Positions 1 to 9,744 of a DNA stretch of 64,000 nt are shown piece by piece (position 1 is the stretch's first letter; each line of letters opens with the position of its first letter). A program made the translations under genes and the position numbers. The stretch is from Borreliella garinii (GTDB taxonomy: Bacteria > Spirochaetota > Spirochaetia > Borreliales > Borreliaceae), in assembly GCF_001922545.1 (NCBI RefSeq), contig NZ_CP018744.1, forward strand, positions 744,001-808,000, given 5' to 3'. The notes beneath the pieces were generated by a model. That model searched no databases. It worked only from the letters and a program-made list of their open reading frames with translations, and was not told where the DNA came from.

Positions 1-702
1 AAGAAGACTATTTTTTATATCCAAAATAATGAAAAAAGGATAATAAACTATAGTAACAAAATCAATAAAAACTATAATAGAGACATTCCAACTGTTTATG
101 AAGAGAAGTATGAAATAATGGATAATTTTAAAGGCATTGCTATTTATAGTTATAAATATGATGACAAGTTTTATCTAATAGAAAATATTTTTTTTGATAA
201 AAATTTTAATTTAATAGCTGATTTGAAAGGTGTGATGATTTACAGATACTCTTACGACAAAGAAGGATTTTTGATTGCTCAAGAGCATTTTGGCGGTGAT
301 TTTGTTAATCCAATAGATGATTTTGAAGGAGTTTCAAAGTATAAATTTAGTTACGATTCTAATGGCAATATGATTTCAAAGAAAAATTACTCTAAGGATG
401 GAGCTTTGGTTGCTGATTGTAATTTTGTTTTTGAATATTTATATGAATATGATAAACAAAATAGACTTATTTCTCAAAAAAATTTTGGAAGCTTGGGACA
501 ATTGCAGGACGATATTCATGGAGTTAGTGTTTATAAATATGAATACAATAAATTTGGGAAAATATCAAAACAGTCAAATCATGGTCCAGATTTGAGATTA
601 AGAGATGATGTTGGGGGATTTTCAATTTATAAGTGGATTTATGATGCTAGAGGAAATTTAATAGATTTCCAAAAATTTGATTCTTTGGGCAATTTAATCT
701 AA
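1..702 (+). CDS. Repeat-rich protein, 5' end cut by window edge
   Basis: The reading frame is open from base 1, so the true start lies outside the window and 233 C-terminal residues are visible. From about residue 43 the protein is built of roughly six imperfect repeats of 32-33 residues, each with an aromatic strand, a 'YDxxGN(L/M)I' turn and a Gly/Asp-rich link (for example YKFSYDSNGNMIS and YKWIYDARGNLID). This pattern resembles YD/RHS-like or MORN-like beta repeats. No membrane segment or enzyme motif is visible in this part, and no function is known to me. Its stop codon overlaps the 3' end of the opposing alr gene by 9 bases. By gene order it should correspond to B31 BB0161. Confidence 0.8.
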   Translation, partial: KKTIFYIQNNEKRIINYSNKINKNYNRDIPTVYEEKYEIMDNFKGIAIYSYKYDDKFYLIENIFFDKNFNLIADLKGVMIYRYSYDKEGFLIAQEHFGGDFVNPIDDFEGVSKYKFSYDSNGNMISKKNYSKDGALVADCNFVFEYLYEYDKQNRLISQKNFGSLGQLQDDIHGVSVYKYEYNKFGKISKQSNHGPDLRLRDDVGGFSIYKWIYDARGNLIDFQKFDSLGNLI

Positions 703-1794
703 GTATTTTCTTTTCTCATATTTTCCTATATTGCATAGTAATTCATAATGACTTCTTTTAGAAAATTTACTCATTTTATCTATACTTAATTTTTCTGATA
801 CAATTTCTACTTTTGAACCTGTTCTAACTTTTAAGTCTTTAGGAATTTCTACTATTGTTAGATTCATGCAGACCTTTCCCCTTATTTTACATTTTTGATT
901 GTTTATTAAAAAATAAAAATTATTATTTATATTTTGAGGTATTCCATCAAAATATCCGATTGGAATAATTCCTATTTTCATATCCTCTTTGGCTTGAAAT
1001 ATGCCCGAATATGAAATTTTTTCACCTTTTTTTACATTTTTGATAAATATTACTTTTGAAAATAAATTTAATACAGGTTTGAAATTCAGGGTAGTTTTTT
1101 TGTTTTTTAGTGATTGACAATAACCGTAAAGAATAAGACCCGGTCTTACCATATTAAATTGTGGATTTATTTTGTAGTTGATAATGTGCCCCGAATTAGA
1201 AATATGGACAAATTTTGGATTTATATTTTTTTGTTTAAGTGTTTCCAAAACCAATAAAAATTTTTCTATTTGTTTTTGTGTGGTTTTAAAGTTTTCTGTT
1301 GCCGGAAGATGTGAGCAGATCCCTTCTAGTTCTAGAAATTGTGAATTTTGAATATATGTAGCTATTTCAAGGGCACTATCTATTCTTATTCCGTATCTAT
1401 TCATGCCAATATCAATTTTTAAATGGACTTTTATTTTCTTTTTTTGCAATGCACATTCTTTTTCTATTAAAAATAGATATTCAAAATCTGCAACAAATGG
1501 TAATAACTCAAGTTTAATCAAATTTTTAATTTCTTTTTTATCTACTTTAATGTACATCAATATTTTTATATTTTTATCAATTTTTTTAAGTGTTTTAGCA
1601 TCTTCAATATTAGAAAGTCCAAAATAATTTATTTTTTTTTCTTTAAAAAATTTAAAGATATTTATAAGTCCATGACCATATGCGTCGCCTTTTAAGGTAG
1701 CCACTATTTCTTTTTCACCAATTTTATTTTTAATTAAATTTAAGTTATGTTCTAAATTATTTAAATTTATTATTATTGTTTTGTTACTACTCAT
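694..1794 (-). CDS. alr: Alanine racemase
   Basis: PLP enzyme that interconverts L- and D-alanine for peptidoglycan synthesis in the cytoplasm. The 366 residues are the usual family length. The PLP-binding lysine is K35 in LKGDAYGHG, a slightly altered form of the common KANAYGHG motif; the MNRYGIR segment, the HISNSGHI segment and the C-terminal ISYSGIF and GKVCMN segments follow the family order. It starts at ATG 1794 and is the last gene of a leftward group with the two S2-type proteins upstream (65-base gap). It converges on the repeat-protein gene with a 9-base overlap. Identification is firm. Confidence 0.96.
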   Translation of the reverse strand: MSSNKTIIINLNNLEHNLNLIKNKIGEKEIVATLKGDAYGHGLINIFKFFKEKKINYFGLSNIEDAKTLKKIDKNIKILMYIKVDKKEIKNLIKLELLPFVADFEYLFLIEKECALQKKKIKVHLKIDIGMNRYGIRIDSALEIATYIQNSQFLELEGICSHLPATENFKTTQKQIEKFLLVLETLKQKNINPKFVHISNSGHIINYKINPQFNMVRPGLILYGYCQSLKNKKTTLNFKPVLNLFSKVIFIKNVKKGEKISYSGIFQAKEDMKIGIIPIGYFDGIPQNINNNFYFLINNQKCKIRGKVCMNLTIVEIPKDLKVRTGSKVEIVSEKLSIDKMSKFSKRSHYELLCNIGKYEKRKYLD

Positions 1795-1859
1795 TTTTTT
1801 ATTATCATATATTTAGCTCTCTTAGAGAAGTAAGAATCTTTTTTCTATTAATTTGTGAT

Positions 1860-2534
1860 TTATTCTATAATGGGTATTGGGAATTTTTTTATTTGGCTGC
1901 CTTTAAAATGTAATCTCAATTGTTTTTGGAAATCATTATATATTTTAGGGTTAATTCTAATTTCATATATTTTAGTTTCTTTATTTATATTATTTTCTAC
2001 TGTTATTGCTGCCAAAATATAATACCAGTTGTTATTCTTGTAATATTCTGCAATTGTTTTTGAGAGAGATTCAGTTCTTAATGTACCAAATGAATAAGCA
2101 TCTTTTGCGAGCTCTTTTTTTGATTGCTGCTTTCCACTGGTGAGGCTGCTTAGATAATTAATAAAATTGCCTTTATCTGGACTTAAAAATTCTAATTTTG
2201 TAATTTTATATTTCCTAGAAGCTTCATTTGATAGGTCAAACGAAATAATAGCAGAAGATCCAATTTTTGAAAATACATTTATAAATGAATAGCTAACCCC
2301 AATGAGTTCTTTTATTGGGGCTCCATTCAAATCCACTAATTCCATGTAAGGCTGGCTAACGGCGATATCAACAGGTGTAAGTAAAAAACTTTGTTTTAGT
2401 TTTTTAATTCTTGTTTTTGTATTTTCTTTTACAATATAATTTTCATTTTCGAAGATATTAATTTCGTTTTGAGAAAAAATATTTTTAGCTAGAGAAAGAA
2501 TTATTACAGTTAAAATAAATTTTTTAATGATCAT
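1860..2534 (-). CDS. Secreted S2-related protein, paralogue of the adjacent lipoprotein
   Basis: 224 residues with a clear signal peptide (KK at residues 4-5, hydrophobic core, cleavage near residues 20-21) but no lipobox cysteine. It aligns along nearly its whole length with the gene just upstream: shared landmarks are a 'VDLNGAPIKE' / 'LDEYGQVMPE' turn, a GVSYSF / FGYSYI strand, a (S/P)FG(T/I)L block, and a C-terminal NNWYYILAAITVEN / NGHWNYMLANLTVKN block followed by KETKIYEI / QETKIYKI. The pair is therefore an old tandem duplication with one copy lipidated and one probably soluble in the periplasm. SD AAAGGA precedes the ATG. Function unknown; by gene order it matches B31 BB0159. Confidence 0.85.
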   Translation of the reverse strand: MIIKKFILTVIILSLAKNIFSQNEINIFENENYIVKENTKTRIKKLKQSFLLTPVDIAVSQPYMELVDLNGAPIKELIGVSYSFINVFSKIGSSAIISFDLSNEASRKYKITKLEFLSPDKGNFINYLSSLTSGKQQSKKELAKDAYSFGTLRTESLSKTIAEYYKNNNWYYILAAITVENNINKETKIYEIRINPKIYNDFQKQLRLHFKGSQIKKFPIPIIE

Positions 2535-2557
2535 AAAATATTTCCTTTCGTTTATAT

Positions 2558-3295
2558 TTATATATCTTCAAATAGATCTCCATTTGTGTCTTTTAAAATG
2601 GAATTTTCTTTTAGTACTTCTTTTAAAAAGTCAATAATTAATTTTGAATTAAGAGAAATCTTATAAATTTTAGTTTCTTGAGTAAGTTTATTTTTGACGG
2701 TTAAATTTGCAAGCATATAATTCCAATGACCATTTTGATATGTTTTTTTAAAAGCATCTTTAAGTTTCTCGCTCATCAATATTCCAAATGGGTATGCAGT
2801 AACATATCCTTCTTCTTGTGAATTTTCAACAATTAGAAGAGGATTTTTAAGCTCTAGGTTGGAACCAGCTGTTATAAATTTAATATCTTCAATTTCATAT
2901 TCTTTGTCTCCATTTTTAGTTGTTTCAAAAAGTATTAATAGCGATGTGTAATTGCTATATTTATCGTCCATTTTTATAGGAGATAGTATATAAGAATATC
3001 CAAATTTGTTTTTAAATTCTGGCATTACTTGTCCATATTCATCTAAGATTGCCATTGCCTTTGTTTTTATCCAAGTTACGTCATGATTGGTATTCATGAC
3101 TGGCAATTTTTTATTCACAATTTTGCCTGATATTAAATGTAATTTCCCATCGTTTAAGGGCAATTTTTCATTGCTTATTGGTTTTCCAATTTCGCCGTCT
3201 TGTTGTACAGGTTGTGGCTTTTTAAAAAAAGCGCAACTCAGCATTAACATAAGCACTGCCATTAATTTTAAACATTTATGTATTCTAAATAGCAT
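2558..3295 (-). CDS. S2-type lipoprotein
   Basis: 245-residue predicted lipoprotein. The N-terminus has basic residues, a hydrophobic stretch and a lipobox ending LMLSC at Cys21, followed by a lysine-proline tether. The mature part shares its fold-level pattern with the downstream 224-residue protein (same Gly turn, GYSY strand, PFG block and ETKIYKI strand near the C-terminus). In B31 the gene at this position (BB0158) is annotated as an S2-antigen-related protein; the function is not established. SD AAGGAAG lies 8 bases before ATG 3295, and a near-consensus promoter sits at 3366-3394. It is the first gene of the leftward S2-S2-alr group. Confidence 0.85.
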   Translation of the reverse strand: MLFRIHKCLKLMAVLMLMLSCAFFKKPQPVQQDGEIGKPISNEKLPLNDGKLHLISGKIVNKKLPVMNTNHDVTWIKTKAMAILDEYGQVMPEFKNKFGYSYILSPIKMDDKYSNYTSLLILFETTKNGDKEYEIEDIKFITAGSNLELKNPLLIVENSQEEGYVTAYPFGILMSEKLKDAFKKTYQNGHWNYMLANLTVKNKLTQETKIYKISLNSKLIIDFLKEVLKENSILKDTNGDLFEDI

Positions 3296-3365
3296 TATAT
3301 CTTCTTCCTTTATACCATTTATGATTTTTATTGAGAGGTGATTAAAATCATATTAAATTGTAATA

Positions 3366-3394
3366 ATGATATAGAATACTTATGCCAAAGTCAA
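3366..3394 (-). promoter_or_regulatory. Sigma-70 promoter for the S2-S2-alr group
   Basis: Read on the minus strand there is a -35 TTGACT (3394-3389), a 17-base spacer and a -10 TATCAT (3371-3366). Five of six bases match consensus in each box. The expected start of transcription is near 3359, about 64 bases before the lipoprotein ATG at 3295. No other gene on this strand lies between. Confidence 0.65.
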
Positions 3395-3439
3395 GTTGCT
3401 TTTTAGTAGTTTTATTCTTTAAGAATTATATTTGTAATT

Positions 3440-3856
3440 TTACAATAAAGGTATTTCTGCTGCTAAAAAATGAATTATTCCTATAATGATTGATATAATG
3501 CCAATTAACTGTTGATTATTTTCAAGTATTGATTGAAATTTGCCATATTTGTTATTATTTTGAATTTCTGTAGGCAATTTTTGTTTTAAAAACAAGATAA
3601 ATCCAATTAAAAATAAACTTATAGCTGGAATTAAATTTCCAATTATTGGCAATTTGTAGGGCTTGATTATTTCAAGAGCGCTAGTTATTAAAAATAATAA
3701 TCCAAAAATGCTTTTTACCTTTTTGTTATCGTTTATTAAATTTACAAAATCTTCAAAAATTTTAAAAAATTTTATTTTCTCTATTAACATTGGGAATGCA
3801 AGTATTATTCCTCCCAAGATGTTAAGCAAAACAGACATGAAGTATATTTGCATCAT
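3440..3856 (-). CDS. Four-helix membrane protein, unknown
   Basis: 138-residue integral membrane protein. Four hydrophobic segments are visible at about residues 5-22, 48-64, 71-90 and 115-133, separated by short lysine-rich loops. No catalytic or transport motif is recognised. The start at 3856 (first of two consecutive ATGs) has AGAGGA 6-7 bases upstream, and this SD overlaps the last codons of the upstream gene; only 3 bases separate the two genes, so they are almost certainly cotranscribed and translationally coupled. By position it corresponds to B31 BB0157. Function unknown. Confidence 0.75.
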   Translation of the reverse strand: MMQIYFMSVLLNILGGIILAFPMLIEKIKFFKIFEDFVNLINDNKKVKSIFGLLFLITSALEIIKPYKLPIIGNLIPAISLFLIGFILFLKQKLPTEIQNNNKYGKFQSILENNQQLIGIISIIIGIIHFLAAEIPLL

Positions 3857-3859
3857 ATT

Positions 3860-4288
3860 TTATCCTCTAGGTTTTATTCTTTTGTTATAAAAAATATTTT
3901 TATTACCATTGCTCTTTAGTATTATACTTAATAAACTTTCATTTTGATAGATTATATTAGCATATGTTGTGAAGTTTTTACTGCTTATGTAAAGCATATT
4001 GCTTTCAATTAATCTATTGTCCAGATAAATGTCTAGCTTGGCTTTTCCCAGGTTGGAGATTTTTTTTGTTTTTATGTTTATTTTTAGCGATAATTTACTT
4101 TTATCTTGTTTGTAGCTTATTGTCATTTTGATATTGTTTTTATTATTTTCGAGATTTTGAATTCTAGGAATTAGTAAAATTTTAAAAAATAAAAGAATTA
4201 TAACAAAGATTAATCCAACAATGATATGTTTTTTCATTTTTTTTTGGTATTCAATTTCTAGTTGTTGATTGCAATTAATCTTTTTCAT
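3860..4288 (-). CDS. Single-pass membrane-anchored protein, unknown
   Basis: 142 residues: a short cytoplasmic basic N-terminus, one transmembrane helix at about residues 21-40, then a soluble C-terminal part of alternating polar and hydrophobic residues that reads as a small beta domain (MTISYK, LSLKINI, KLDIYLDNRLIE). The beta pattern recalls LEA14/WHy-like or Ig-like periplasmic domains, but I cannot prove that. Middle gene of a leftward trio with the lipoprotein upstream (31-base gap) and the four-helix protein downstream (3-base gap). The trio may form one envelope complex; that is inference from spacing only. Confidence 0.7.
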   Translation of the reverse strand: MKKINCNQQLEIEYQKKMKKHIIVGLIFVIILLFFKILLIPRIQNLENNKNNIKMTISYKQDKSKLSLKINIKTKKISNLGKAKLDIYLDNRLIESNMLYISSKNFTTYANIIYQNESLLSIILKSNGNKNIFYNKRIKPRG

Positions 4289-4319
4289 TATATTTGCAAA
4301 TTTAACCTTTTTATAATTA

Positions 4320-5453
4320 TTATTTTAATAATGTATTTAAATTCCACCAGTAAACACTAACACCAGTTTTCCCGCCGTAAAGTATGCTAAGTATTCCATC
4401 TTTAGATAAACTTTCAGAGAGAAATATTAAATTTGGAGGCTCAATTAAAGCTATTTGATCTTTAATTGAGCCTTTATTGTCTAATTTCCATATTAAATTG
4501 TTAGATAAATTTTTCATGTTAGTAGATGCTATTATTTTATCTTTTTGTATTTTTATAATATTTATAAAGCTTTCCTGTTTATCATCTAGTAAGTTCTTAG
4601 GAAGAGCAATTTTACTTATTACTTCAAATTCTTTGTTTTTTTTAAAACTCATTTTATAGATATATTGATCCTTAATTTTAATTCCAAGATCGTTTATATT
4701 TTCATTGTCGCCAATGTTTTCATAGTAGGTGATTTTTACATAAAGAGTTTTTTTGTTAACTTCAAAAAAAACCTTGTCTATTGAGATATTATATTTTTTC
4801 TTTTGATTGTCTATTGTTTTTAGTAGGTTTTCATTGACGTAAATTTTATAAAGCGGAGAAAATTCTTTATTATAAGAATATATTATATAGCCTTCGCTAT
4901 ATATTGATATTATTGCAATGTTGCCATTTTCATCAACGTTAACATCGTAAATTTGTGGGAATGGTGTTCCATTTAAACCTTCTTGACCCAAAATTTCTAC
5001 AGACGAGTTTTTGTTTAGTATTAGTATTCTCATGAAGTATGCAATATTTTCTTTTTGATTAAATTTTGATTTTTTATTATTTAGTTTGTCTGCAACAAGA
5101 ATAAAATCTTTTAGCGGATATATTGCTTCAATTCCTTCAAAATCTATTTTTTTTATTTTTAAATCGGGATTTGTTTTAAATATTCCATTTTGATAAGTTT
5201 GTATTAGTTTTCCGTATGAGTTAAAAATCATTAATTTATTTGTTTTTATTTCTGCAATGTAAACTAGTCCATTATACGTTTTGATATCAAATCTTGAATT
5301 TGTAAATTTGTTATCCAGTGGCATTATTGCACCAGGAAGTGTTCCAAATGGTATTTTAAACTGCTCTTCTCCTAGTTCGTTTAAAGTTTTAGTATTACAT
5401 GATATAATTGTAAAAAGTAAGCTTAATGTAAGAGCTTTATAGTATTTTTTCAT
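4320..5453 (-). CDS. Lipoprotein, probable beta-propeller
   Basis: 377-residue lipoprotein with lipobox TIISC (Cys19). The mature part contains recurring strand patterns of the 'fxvxdxxNN.i.ifns.Gk.i' type (for example LMIFNSYGKLIQTY, VNVDENGNIAIISIYS, WKLDNKGSIKD), as in NHL/six-bladed propellers, so a sensor-like or scaffold propeller outside the inner membrane is likely. No catalytic residues are recognised. It starts the leftward trio and diverges from secA across 65 bases. No Shine-Dalgarno sequence is seen; a TTGACT -35 (5493-5488) with 17-base spacing to TTAAAT (5470-5465) would put the transcript start only a few bases before the ATG. Matches B31 BB0155 by order. Confidence 0.72.
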   Translation of the reverse strand: MKKYYKALTLSLLFTIISCNTKTLNELGEEQFKIPFGTLPGAIMPLDNKFTNSRFDIKTYNGLVYIAEIKTNKLMIFNSYGKLIQTYQNGIFKTNPDLKIKKIDFEGIEAIYPLKDFILVADKLNNKKSKFNQKENIAYFMRILILNKNSSVEILGQEGLNGTPFPQIYDVNVDENGNIAIISIYSEGYIIYSYNKEFSPLYKIYVNENLLKTIDNQKKKYNISIDKVFFEVNKKTLYVKITYYENIGDNENINDLGIKIKDQYIYKMSFKKNKEFEVISKIALPKNLLDDKQESFINIIKIQKDKIIASTNMKNLSNNLIWKLDNKGSIKDQIALIEPPNLIFLSESLSKDGILSILYGGKTGVSVYWWNLNTLLK

Positions 5454-5464
5454 TTTATATTATC

Positions 5465-5493
5465 ATTTAAAATGAAAAATGATTTTAAGTCAA
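5465..5493 (-). promoter_or_regulatory. Candidate promoter for the propeller-lipoprotein trio
   Basis: Minus-strand -35 TTGACT at 5493-5488, 17-base spacer, -10 TTAAAT at 5470-5465 (four of six). It would give a leader of about five bases before ATG 5453, which has no SD. The -10 box is weak, so confidence is limited. Confidence 0.4.
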
Positions 5494-5518
5494 TTCTACA
5501 GGAGCATTAATATCTATC

Positions 5519-8218
5519 ATGTTAAAAGCAGTACTTGAGACAACCATTGGCTCAAAAAGCAAAAGGGATTTAAAAGATTATCTTCCAACTTTAAGAAATA
5601 TTAATAAGCTTGAGCGTTGGGCATTATTGTTAGCGGATGAAGATTTTTCAAAAGAGACTCAAAAGCTTAAAGATGAATTAAAATCGGGTAATTCTTTAGA
5701 GAATATTTTAGAGCGAGCTTTTACCCTATCTAGAGAAGCTGCTAGAAGGCGTCTTAAAGAAAGGCCTTATGATGTGCAAATCATTGCTGGGCTTGCTCTT
5801 CACGAAGGTAAAATAATAGAGATGAAAACAGGGGAAGGGAAAACTCTTTCGTCAGTTCAAGCAGCTTATTTAAATAGTTTGACAGGAGATGGGGTTATTA
5901 TTGTTACTGTTAATGACTATCTTGCGGAACGTGATTCTAATTGGATGAAGCCAGTTTTTGATCTTTTAGGTGTTACTGTGGGAGTTGTTCTATCTAATAT
6001 GGATTATGAGCTAAGAAAAGATCAATATGCCAAAGATATTACTTATGTTACAAATAATGAACTTGGATTTGATTACTTAAGAGATAATATGCGTTATGAC
6101 TTAAATGAAAAATCTTTAAGAAAGTTTAATTATTGCATTATTGATGAGATCGATTCTATTTTGATCGATGAGGCAAGAACCCCTCTTATTATTTCGGGGC
6201 CTACTGAGGGCAATACTAATGCTTATCTTGAGGTTAATTCTCTTGTGTCGTTTTTAAAAGAGTGCTCTAAAGATCCCAAATCAGGCGATTATCCTTTAGA
6301 AATAGACGATCTTGATGGTGATTATACTATTGATGAAAAAGCCAAAAGAATTTCTTTTACTGCTAAAGGACTTAATAATCTTGAGCAGCTTTTAATTTCT
6401 AAGGGCATTATTAGCGGTTCTCTGTATACTGATTCAAATTTTAATTATGTTCATTATATGACTCAAGCTTTGAAAGCACATTTGCTTTTTTTAAAAAATA
6501 GAGAATATATTGTCGGTGATTCTGGAGTTGAGATTGTAGATGAATTTACTGGTCGAGTTTTAACAGGACGAAGATATTCCGATGGGCTTCATCAAGCCAT
6601 TGAGGCTAAAGAAGGGGTTAGGGTTGCTAATGAAAATAAGACTATGGCAACCATTACTTTTCAAAATCTTTTTAGAATGTTTAATAAAATTTCTGGTATG
6701 ACGGGTACAGCTGATACAGAAGCCAAGGAATTTCATAAGATATATAATCTTGATGTAGTTGTGGTTCCAACAAATAGATTGTTAGCGCGAATAGATGAAG
6801 ATGATACTATTTATTATACGGAAGAATTTAAGTTTAATGCTATTACAGATGAGGTTTATAAAACCTACAAGAAGGGGCAGCCAGTTTTAGTAGGAACTGT
6901 TTCTATTGAAAAATCTGAGATTTTATCAGCTATGTTTAAAAATAGAGGTATTAAGCATGAAGTTCTTAATGCAAAAAATCATTCTCGAGAAGCATTTATT
7001 ATTGCTGAGGCTGGAGCGAAACATGCGGTTACAATAGCAACAAATATGGCTGGTCGTGGTACGGATATTAAACTTGGAGGCAATATTGAACACAGGGTTA
7101 GGAAAAAAATTGGAACTAATGTAAGTCTTGAAGAATTTCAAGAAGCTGTTAAAAATGAAAGAGAAAATTACTTAAAAGACTATAATGAGGTTAAAAGTCT
7201 TGGTGGGCTTTATGTTATTGGTAGTGAACGTCACGAATCAAGGCGAATAGACAATCAGCTTCGTGGGCGTAGCGGTAGACAAGGTGATCCTGGGCGCTCA
7301 AGATTTTATGTATCGCTTGAAGACGATTTAATGCGTCTTTTTGCTGGAGACAACCTAAGGTCATTAATGGGTAAGCTTGGAATGGCAACTGGAGAACCTA
7401 TTACACATTCTCTTTTAACCAAATCTTTGATTAATGCCCAAAAAAGAGTAGAAGACAGAAATTTTGAAATTAGAAAGCATTTATTAGAATACGACGATGT
7501 TATTACAAAGCAGAGAGATTTTATCTATGCTCAGAGAAATTCTATCCTTGAAGATACAGCTATTAAGGATCGTATTCTTATTGCTTTAGAAGAATATCTT
7601 AGTTTTTTGCTTGAGGGGACAAAAGGCGGCTCAGTTTCAAGTGTTTTTTTAAATGAAATAAATTTAATTTTTGCCTATATGCTTGAGAGTCTTGGCTCTA
7701 TTGAAAATATTAATTCTCTTGATTTAAAGGATAAGCTAATGCAAATAGCAAGGGCAAATTTAGATGAAAAGGAAAATTTGATCGGAAGAGATCTTTTTAA
7801 TGGATTTTTAAGATATGAATATTTGAAAAATATTGATTTTAAATTTCAAGAGCATCTTGCAAATTTAGACTCTTTAAGAGAGGCTGTTTATCTAAGGTCT
7901 TATGCTAATAAAAATCCAATTACAGAGTATAAAGAAGAGGGGTTTTTAATATTTAGCGAGCTTATTAAAGACATTAAAGTTTCTACCATAAGGCGTGTTC
8001 TTCAGTTGAAATTGGATAGCAATTCTTCCGATTTTAAGTCAGCAAAGAAGTTTAAAAATGTTAATTCAATTCATAAAGAACTTTCAGAAATTCTTATTAA
8101 CGAAAATAAAAGTGTTTCTAATGTTCAAGTGGTTAGAAGTTCTCCTAAAATAGGCAGAAATGAGCCTTGTTATTGTGGAAGTGGGAAGAAATATAAAAAT
8201 TGTCATGGCAAAAGTTAG
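5519..8218 (+). CDS. secA: Preprotein translocase ATPase SecA
   Basis: 899-residue motor of the Sec export pathway; it binds preproteins and drives them through SecYEG with ATP. Visible landmarks: Walker A GEGKT at residues 105-109, the DEADxx-type [16 protein letters not shown] box, the second motor domain with [14 protein letters not shown] and the [13 protein letters not shown] arginine-finger motif, and a C-terminal zinc-binding tail [14 protein letters not shown] that fits SecB/lipid-binding SecA tails. A full-length protein is present. GGAG lies 14 bases before ATG 5519, a longer spacing than usual. sodA follows after 14 bases and is probably cotranscribed. Confidence 0.98.
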   Translation: MLKAVLETTIGSKSKRDLKDYLPTLRNINKLERWALLLADEDFSKETQKLKDELKSGNSLENILERAFTLSREAARRRLKERPYDVQIIAGLALHEGKIIEMKTGEGKTLSSVQAAYLNSLTGDGVIIVTVNDYLAERDSNWMKPVFDLLGVTVGVVLSNMDYELRKDQYAKDITYVTNNELGFDYLRDNMRYDLNEKSLRKFNYCIIDEIDSILIDEARTPLIISGPTEGNTNAYLEVNSLVSFLKECSKDPKSGDYPLEIDDLDGDYTIDEKAKRISFTAKGLNNLEQLLISKGIISGSLYTDSNFNYVHYMTQALKAHLLFLKNREYIVGDSGVEIVDEFTGRVLTGRRYSDGLHQAIEAKEGVRVANENKTMATITFQNLFRMFNKISGMTGTADTEAKEFHKIYNLDVVVVPTNRLLARIDEDDTIYYTEEFKFNAITDEVYKTYKKGQPVLVGTVSIEKSEILSAMFKNRGIKHEVLNAKNHSREAFIIAEAGAKHAVTIATNMAGRGTDIKLGGNIEHRVRKKIGTNVSLEEFQEAVKNERENYLKDYNEVKSLGGLYVIGSERHESRRIDNQLRGRSGRQGDPGRSRFYVSLEDDLMRLFAGDNLRSLMGKLGMATGEPITHSLLTKSLINAQKRVEDRNFEIRKHLLEYDDVITKQRDFIYAQRNSILEDTAIKDRILIALEEYLSFLLEGTKGGSVSSVFLNEINLIFAYMLESLGSIENINSLDLKDKLMQIARANLDEKENLIGRDLFNGFLRYEYLKNIDFKFQEHLANLDSLREAVYLRSYANKNPITEYKEEGFLIFSELIKDIKVSTIRRVLQLKLDSNSSDFKSAKKFKNVNSIHKELSEILINENKSVSNVQVVRSSPKIGRNEPCYCGSGKKYKNCHGKS

Positions 8219-8232
8219 AATAGGAGGTTTTT

Positions 8233-8844
8233 ATGTTTAAACTGCCAGAACTTGGTTATAATTACGATGCTGTTGAGCCTTATATTGATGCTAAAACCAT
8301 GGAAATTCATCATAGCAAACATCATAATGGTTTTGTAATGAATTTGAATTCTATTTTTGAAAAAATGGGAAAAAGTCATTTAAAAGACGTGTCAAGCATA
8401 TTAAAAAATATTCATGATTTTCCAGATGAATTTCAAACTCCAATAAGAAATAATGCTGGGGGCTATTCGAACCATACTTTATATTTTAGAAGTTTGAAAC
8501 CAGGAAACAAGAGCAATCTTTTAGAAAAGTTTGAAAATGATGTTAATACAGCTTTTGGAAGCCTGGATGTTCTTAAGGCTAGCTTGAAAGATACCGCAAT
8601 GAAAATTTTTGGAAGTGGTTGGGCATGGTTAGTATTGTGTCCTGATAGTGGGCTTAAAGTGATTTCAATGCCCAATCAGGACAGTCCTTTAATGAAGTCT
8701 TATAAGCCGATTTTAGGTATCGATGTTTGGGAACATGCCTATTATCTTAAATATCAAAATAGAAGAATTGAATATGTTGATGCATTTTTAAAGGCTTTAA
8801 ATTGGGAAGAAGTTTCAAAAATTTACAATGAAGCCAACAATTAG
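8233..8844 (+). CDS. sodA: Superoxide dismutase, Mn type
   Basis: 203-residue Fe/Mn-family superoxide dismutase converting superoxide to peroxide and oxygen. The four metal ligands are visible: H26 (MEIHHSKHH), H81 (NHTLYF), D164 and H168 (DVWEHAYY). The glutamine of the MPNQDSPLM segment (Q149) is typical of the Mn-type active site, in keeping with the manganese-based metabolism known for Borrelia. Strong SD AGGAGG at 8222-8227, 14 bases after secA, suggests the two genes share a transcript. It converges with nagB. Confidence 0.97.
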   Translation: MFKLPELGYNYDAVEPYIDAKTMEIHHSKHHNGFVMNLNSIFEKMGKSHLKDVSSILKNIHDFPDEFQTPIRNNAGGYSNHTLYFRSLKPGNKSNLLEKFENDVNTAFGSLDVLKASLKDTAMKIFGSGWAWLVLCPDSGLKVISMPNQDSPLMKSYKPILGIDVWEHAYYLKYQNRRIEYVDAFLKALNWEEVSKIYNEANN

Positions 8845-8911
8845 CTTTTCTTTTATAAAGATAAAATTTTTAATTTTAGAGTCAGTATTTTATTCGAAAA
8901 TGTTAAGTGAT

Positions 8912-9718
8912 TTATTTTAAATCATTATTAAAGTTTTCTCTTTCTAGGTCGTTAAAGTATTCTACCGTTCCTACTTTTAATTCATAAGTTGCCTTTTTGT
9001 CAGACACTATGATTGCATTTTTATGTAATTGAAGCGCGCTAATTGTCCACATATGATTAATACCTTTTTCAATAGCATGCTTTAATGCTCTTGCTTTATT
9101 GTGTCCATTTACTATTATTAAAATTTCTTGTGAATCCATAATTGTTCCAACCCCAACAGTTAGAGCACTTTTAGGAACTTTGTTCACATTGCCTTCAAAA
9201 AATCTTGAATTAGCAATGATTGTATCTTGAGTTAAAGTTTTAATTCTTGTTCTTGATGTCAAGGAGGAGCCTGGTTCGTTAAAAGCGATGTGTCCATCAG
9301 GCCCTATCCCACCCACAAAAAGCATGATTCCTCCAAAAGATTTGATTTTTTTTTCATACTCTTCACATTCTTTTTTAAGATTTAAAGCATTTCCATTTAG
9401 TATGTTTATGTTTTCTTTTTTAATATCAATGTGAGAAAAAAAATTTTTCCACATAAACGAATGGTAGCTTTCAGGATGATTTTTTTCAATTCCTATGTAT
9501 TCATCCATGTTAAAGGTTATGACATTTTGAAATGAAATTTTTTCATCTTTATTTAATTTAATTAAATTCTTGTACATGCCGATTGGAGAACTGCCTGTTG
9601 GAAGTCCAAGGATAAATGGCTTTTCTCTTGTTGGAGAAAATTCTTTAATTTTTTGTGCTACGTGATTGGCTGCCCACTTTGATATGTCTTCATAAGTAGG
9701 TCTGATTATTAATCTCAT
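8912..9718 (-). CDS. nagB: Glucosamine-6-phosphate deaminase
   Basis: 268 residues. Converts glucosamine-6-phosphate to fructose-6-phosphate and ammonia, the last step by which amino sugars (chitobiose, N-acetylglucosamine) enter glycolysis. Catalytic and binding residues fall at the same numbers as in the E. coli enzyme: D72 (NMDEYIG), D141 and H143 ([10 protein letters not shown]) and E148. The phosphate-binding [10 protein letters not shown] loop is at 38-47. SD AGGAG precedes ATG 9718 by 8 bases. Only 26 bases separate it from nagA upstream, so nagA-nagB is one leftward operon. Confidence 0.98.
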   Translation of the reverse strand: MRLIIRPTYEDISKWAANHVAQKIKEFSPTREKPFILGLPTGSSPIGMYKNLIKLNKDEKISFQNVITFNMDEYIGIEKNHPESYHSFMWKNFFSHIDIKKENINILNGNALNLKKECEEYEKKIKSFGGIMLFVGGIGPDGHIAFNEPGSSLTSRTRIKTLTQDTIIANSRFFEGNVNKVPKSALTVGVGTIMDSQEILIIVNGHNKARALKHAIEKGINHMWTISALQLHKNAIIVSDKKATYELKVGTVEYFNDLERENFNNDLK

Positions 9719-9744
9719 TGCGATCTCCTTAAAATGGGTTAAAG

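Noticed and set aside
3087-3341. Forward open frame opposite the S2-type lipoprotein gene
   Set aside because: Antisense shadow of a well-supported lipoprotein gene, with no SD or recognisable product.
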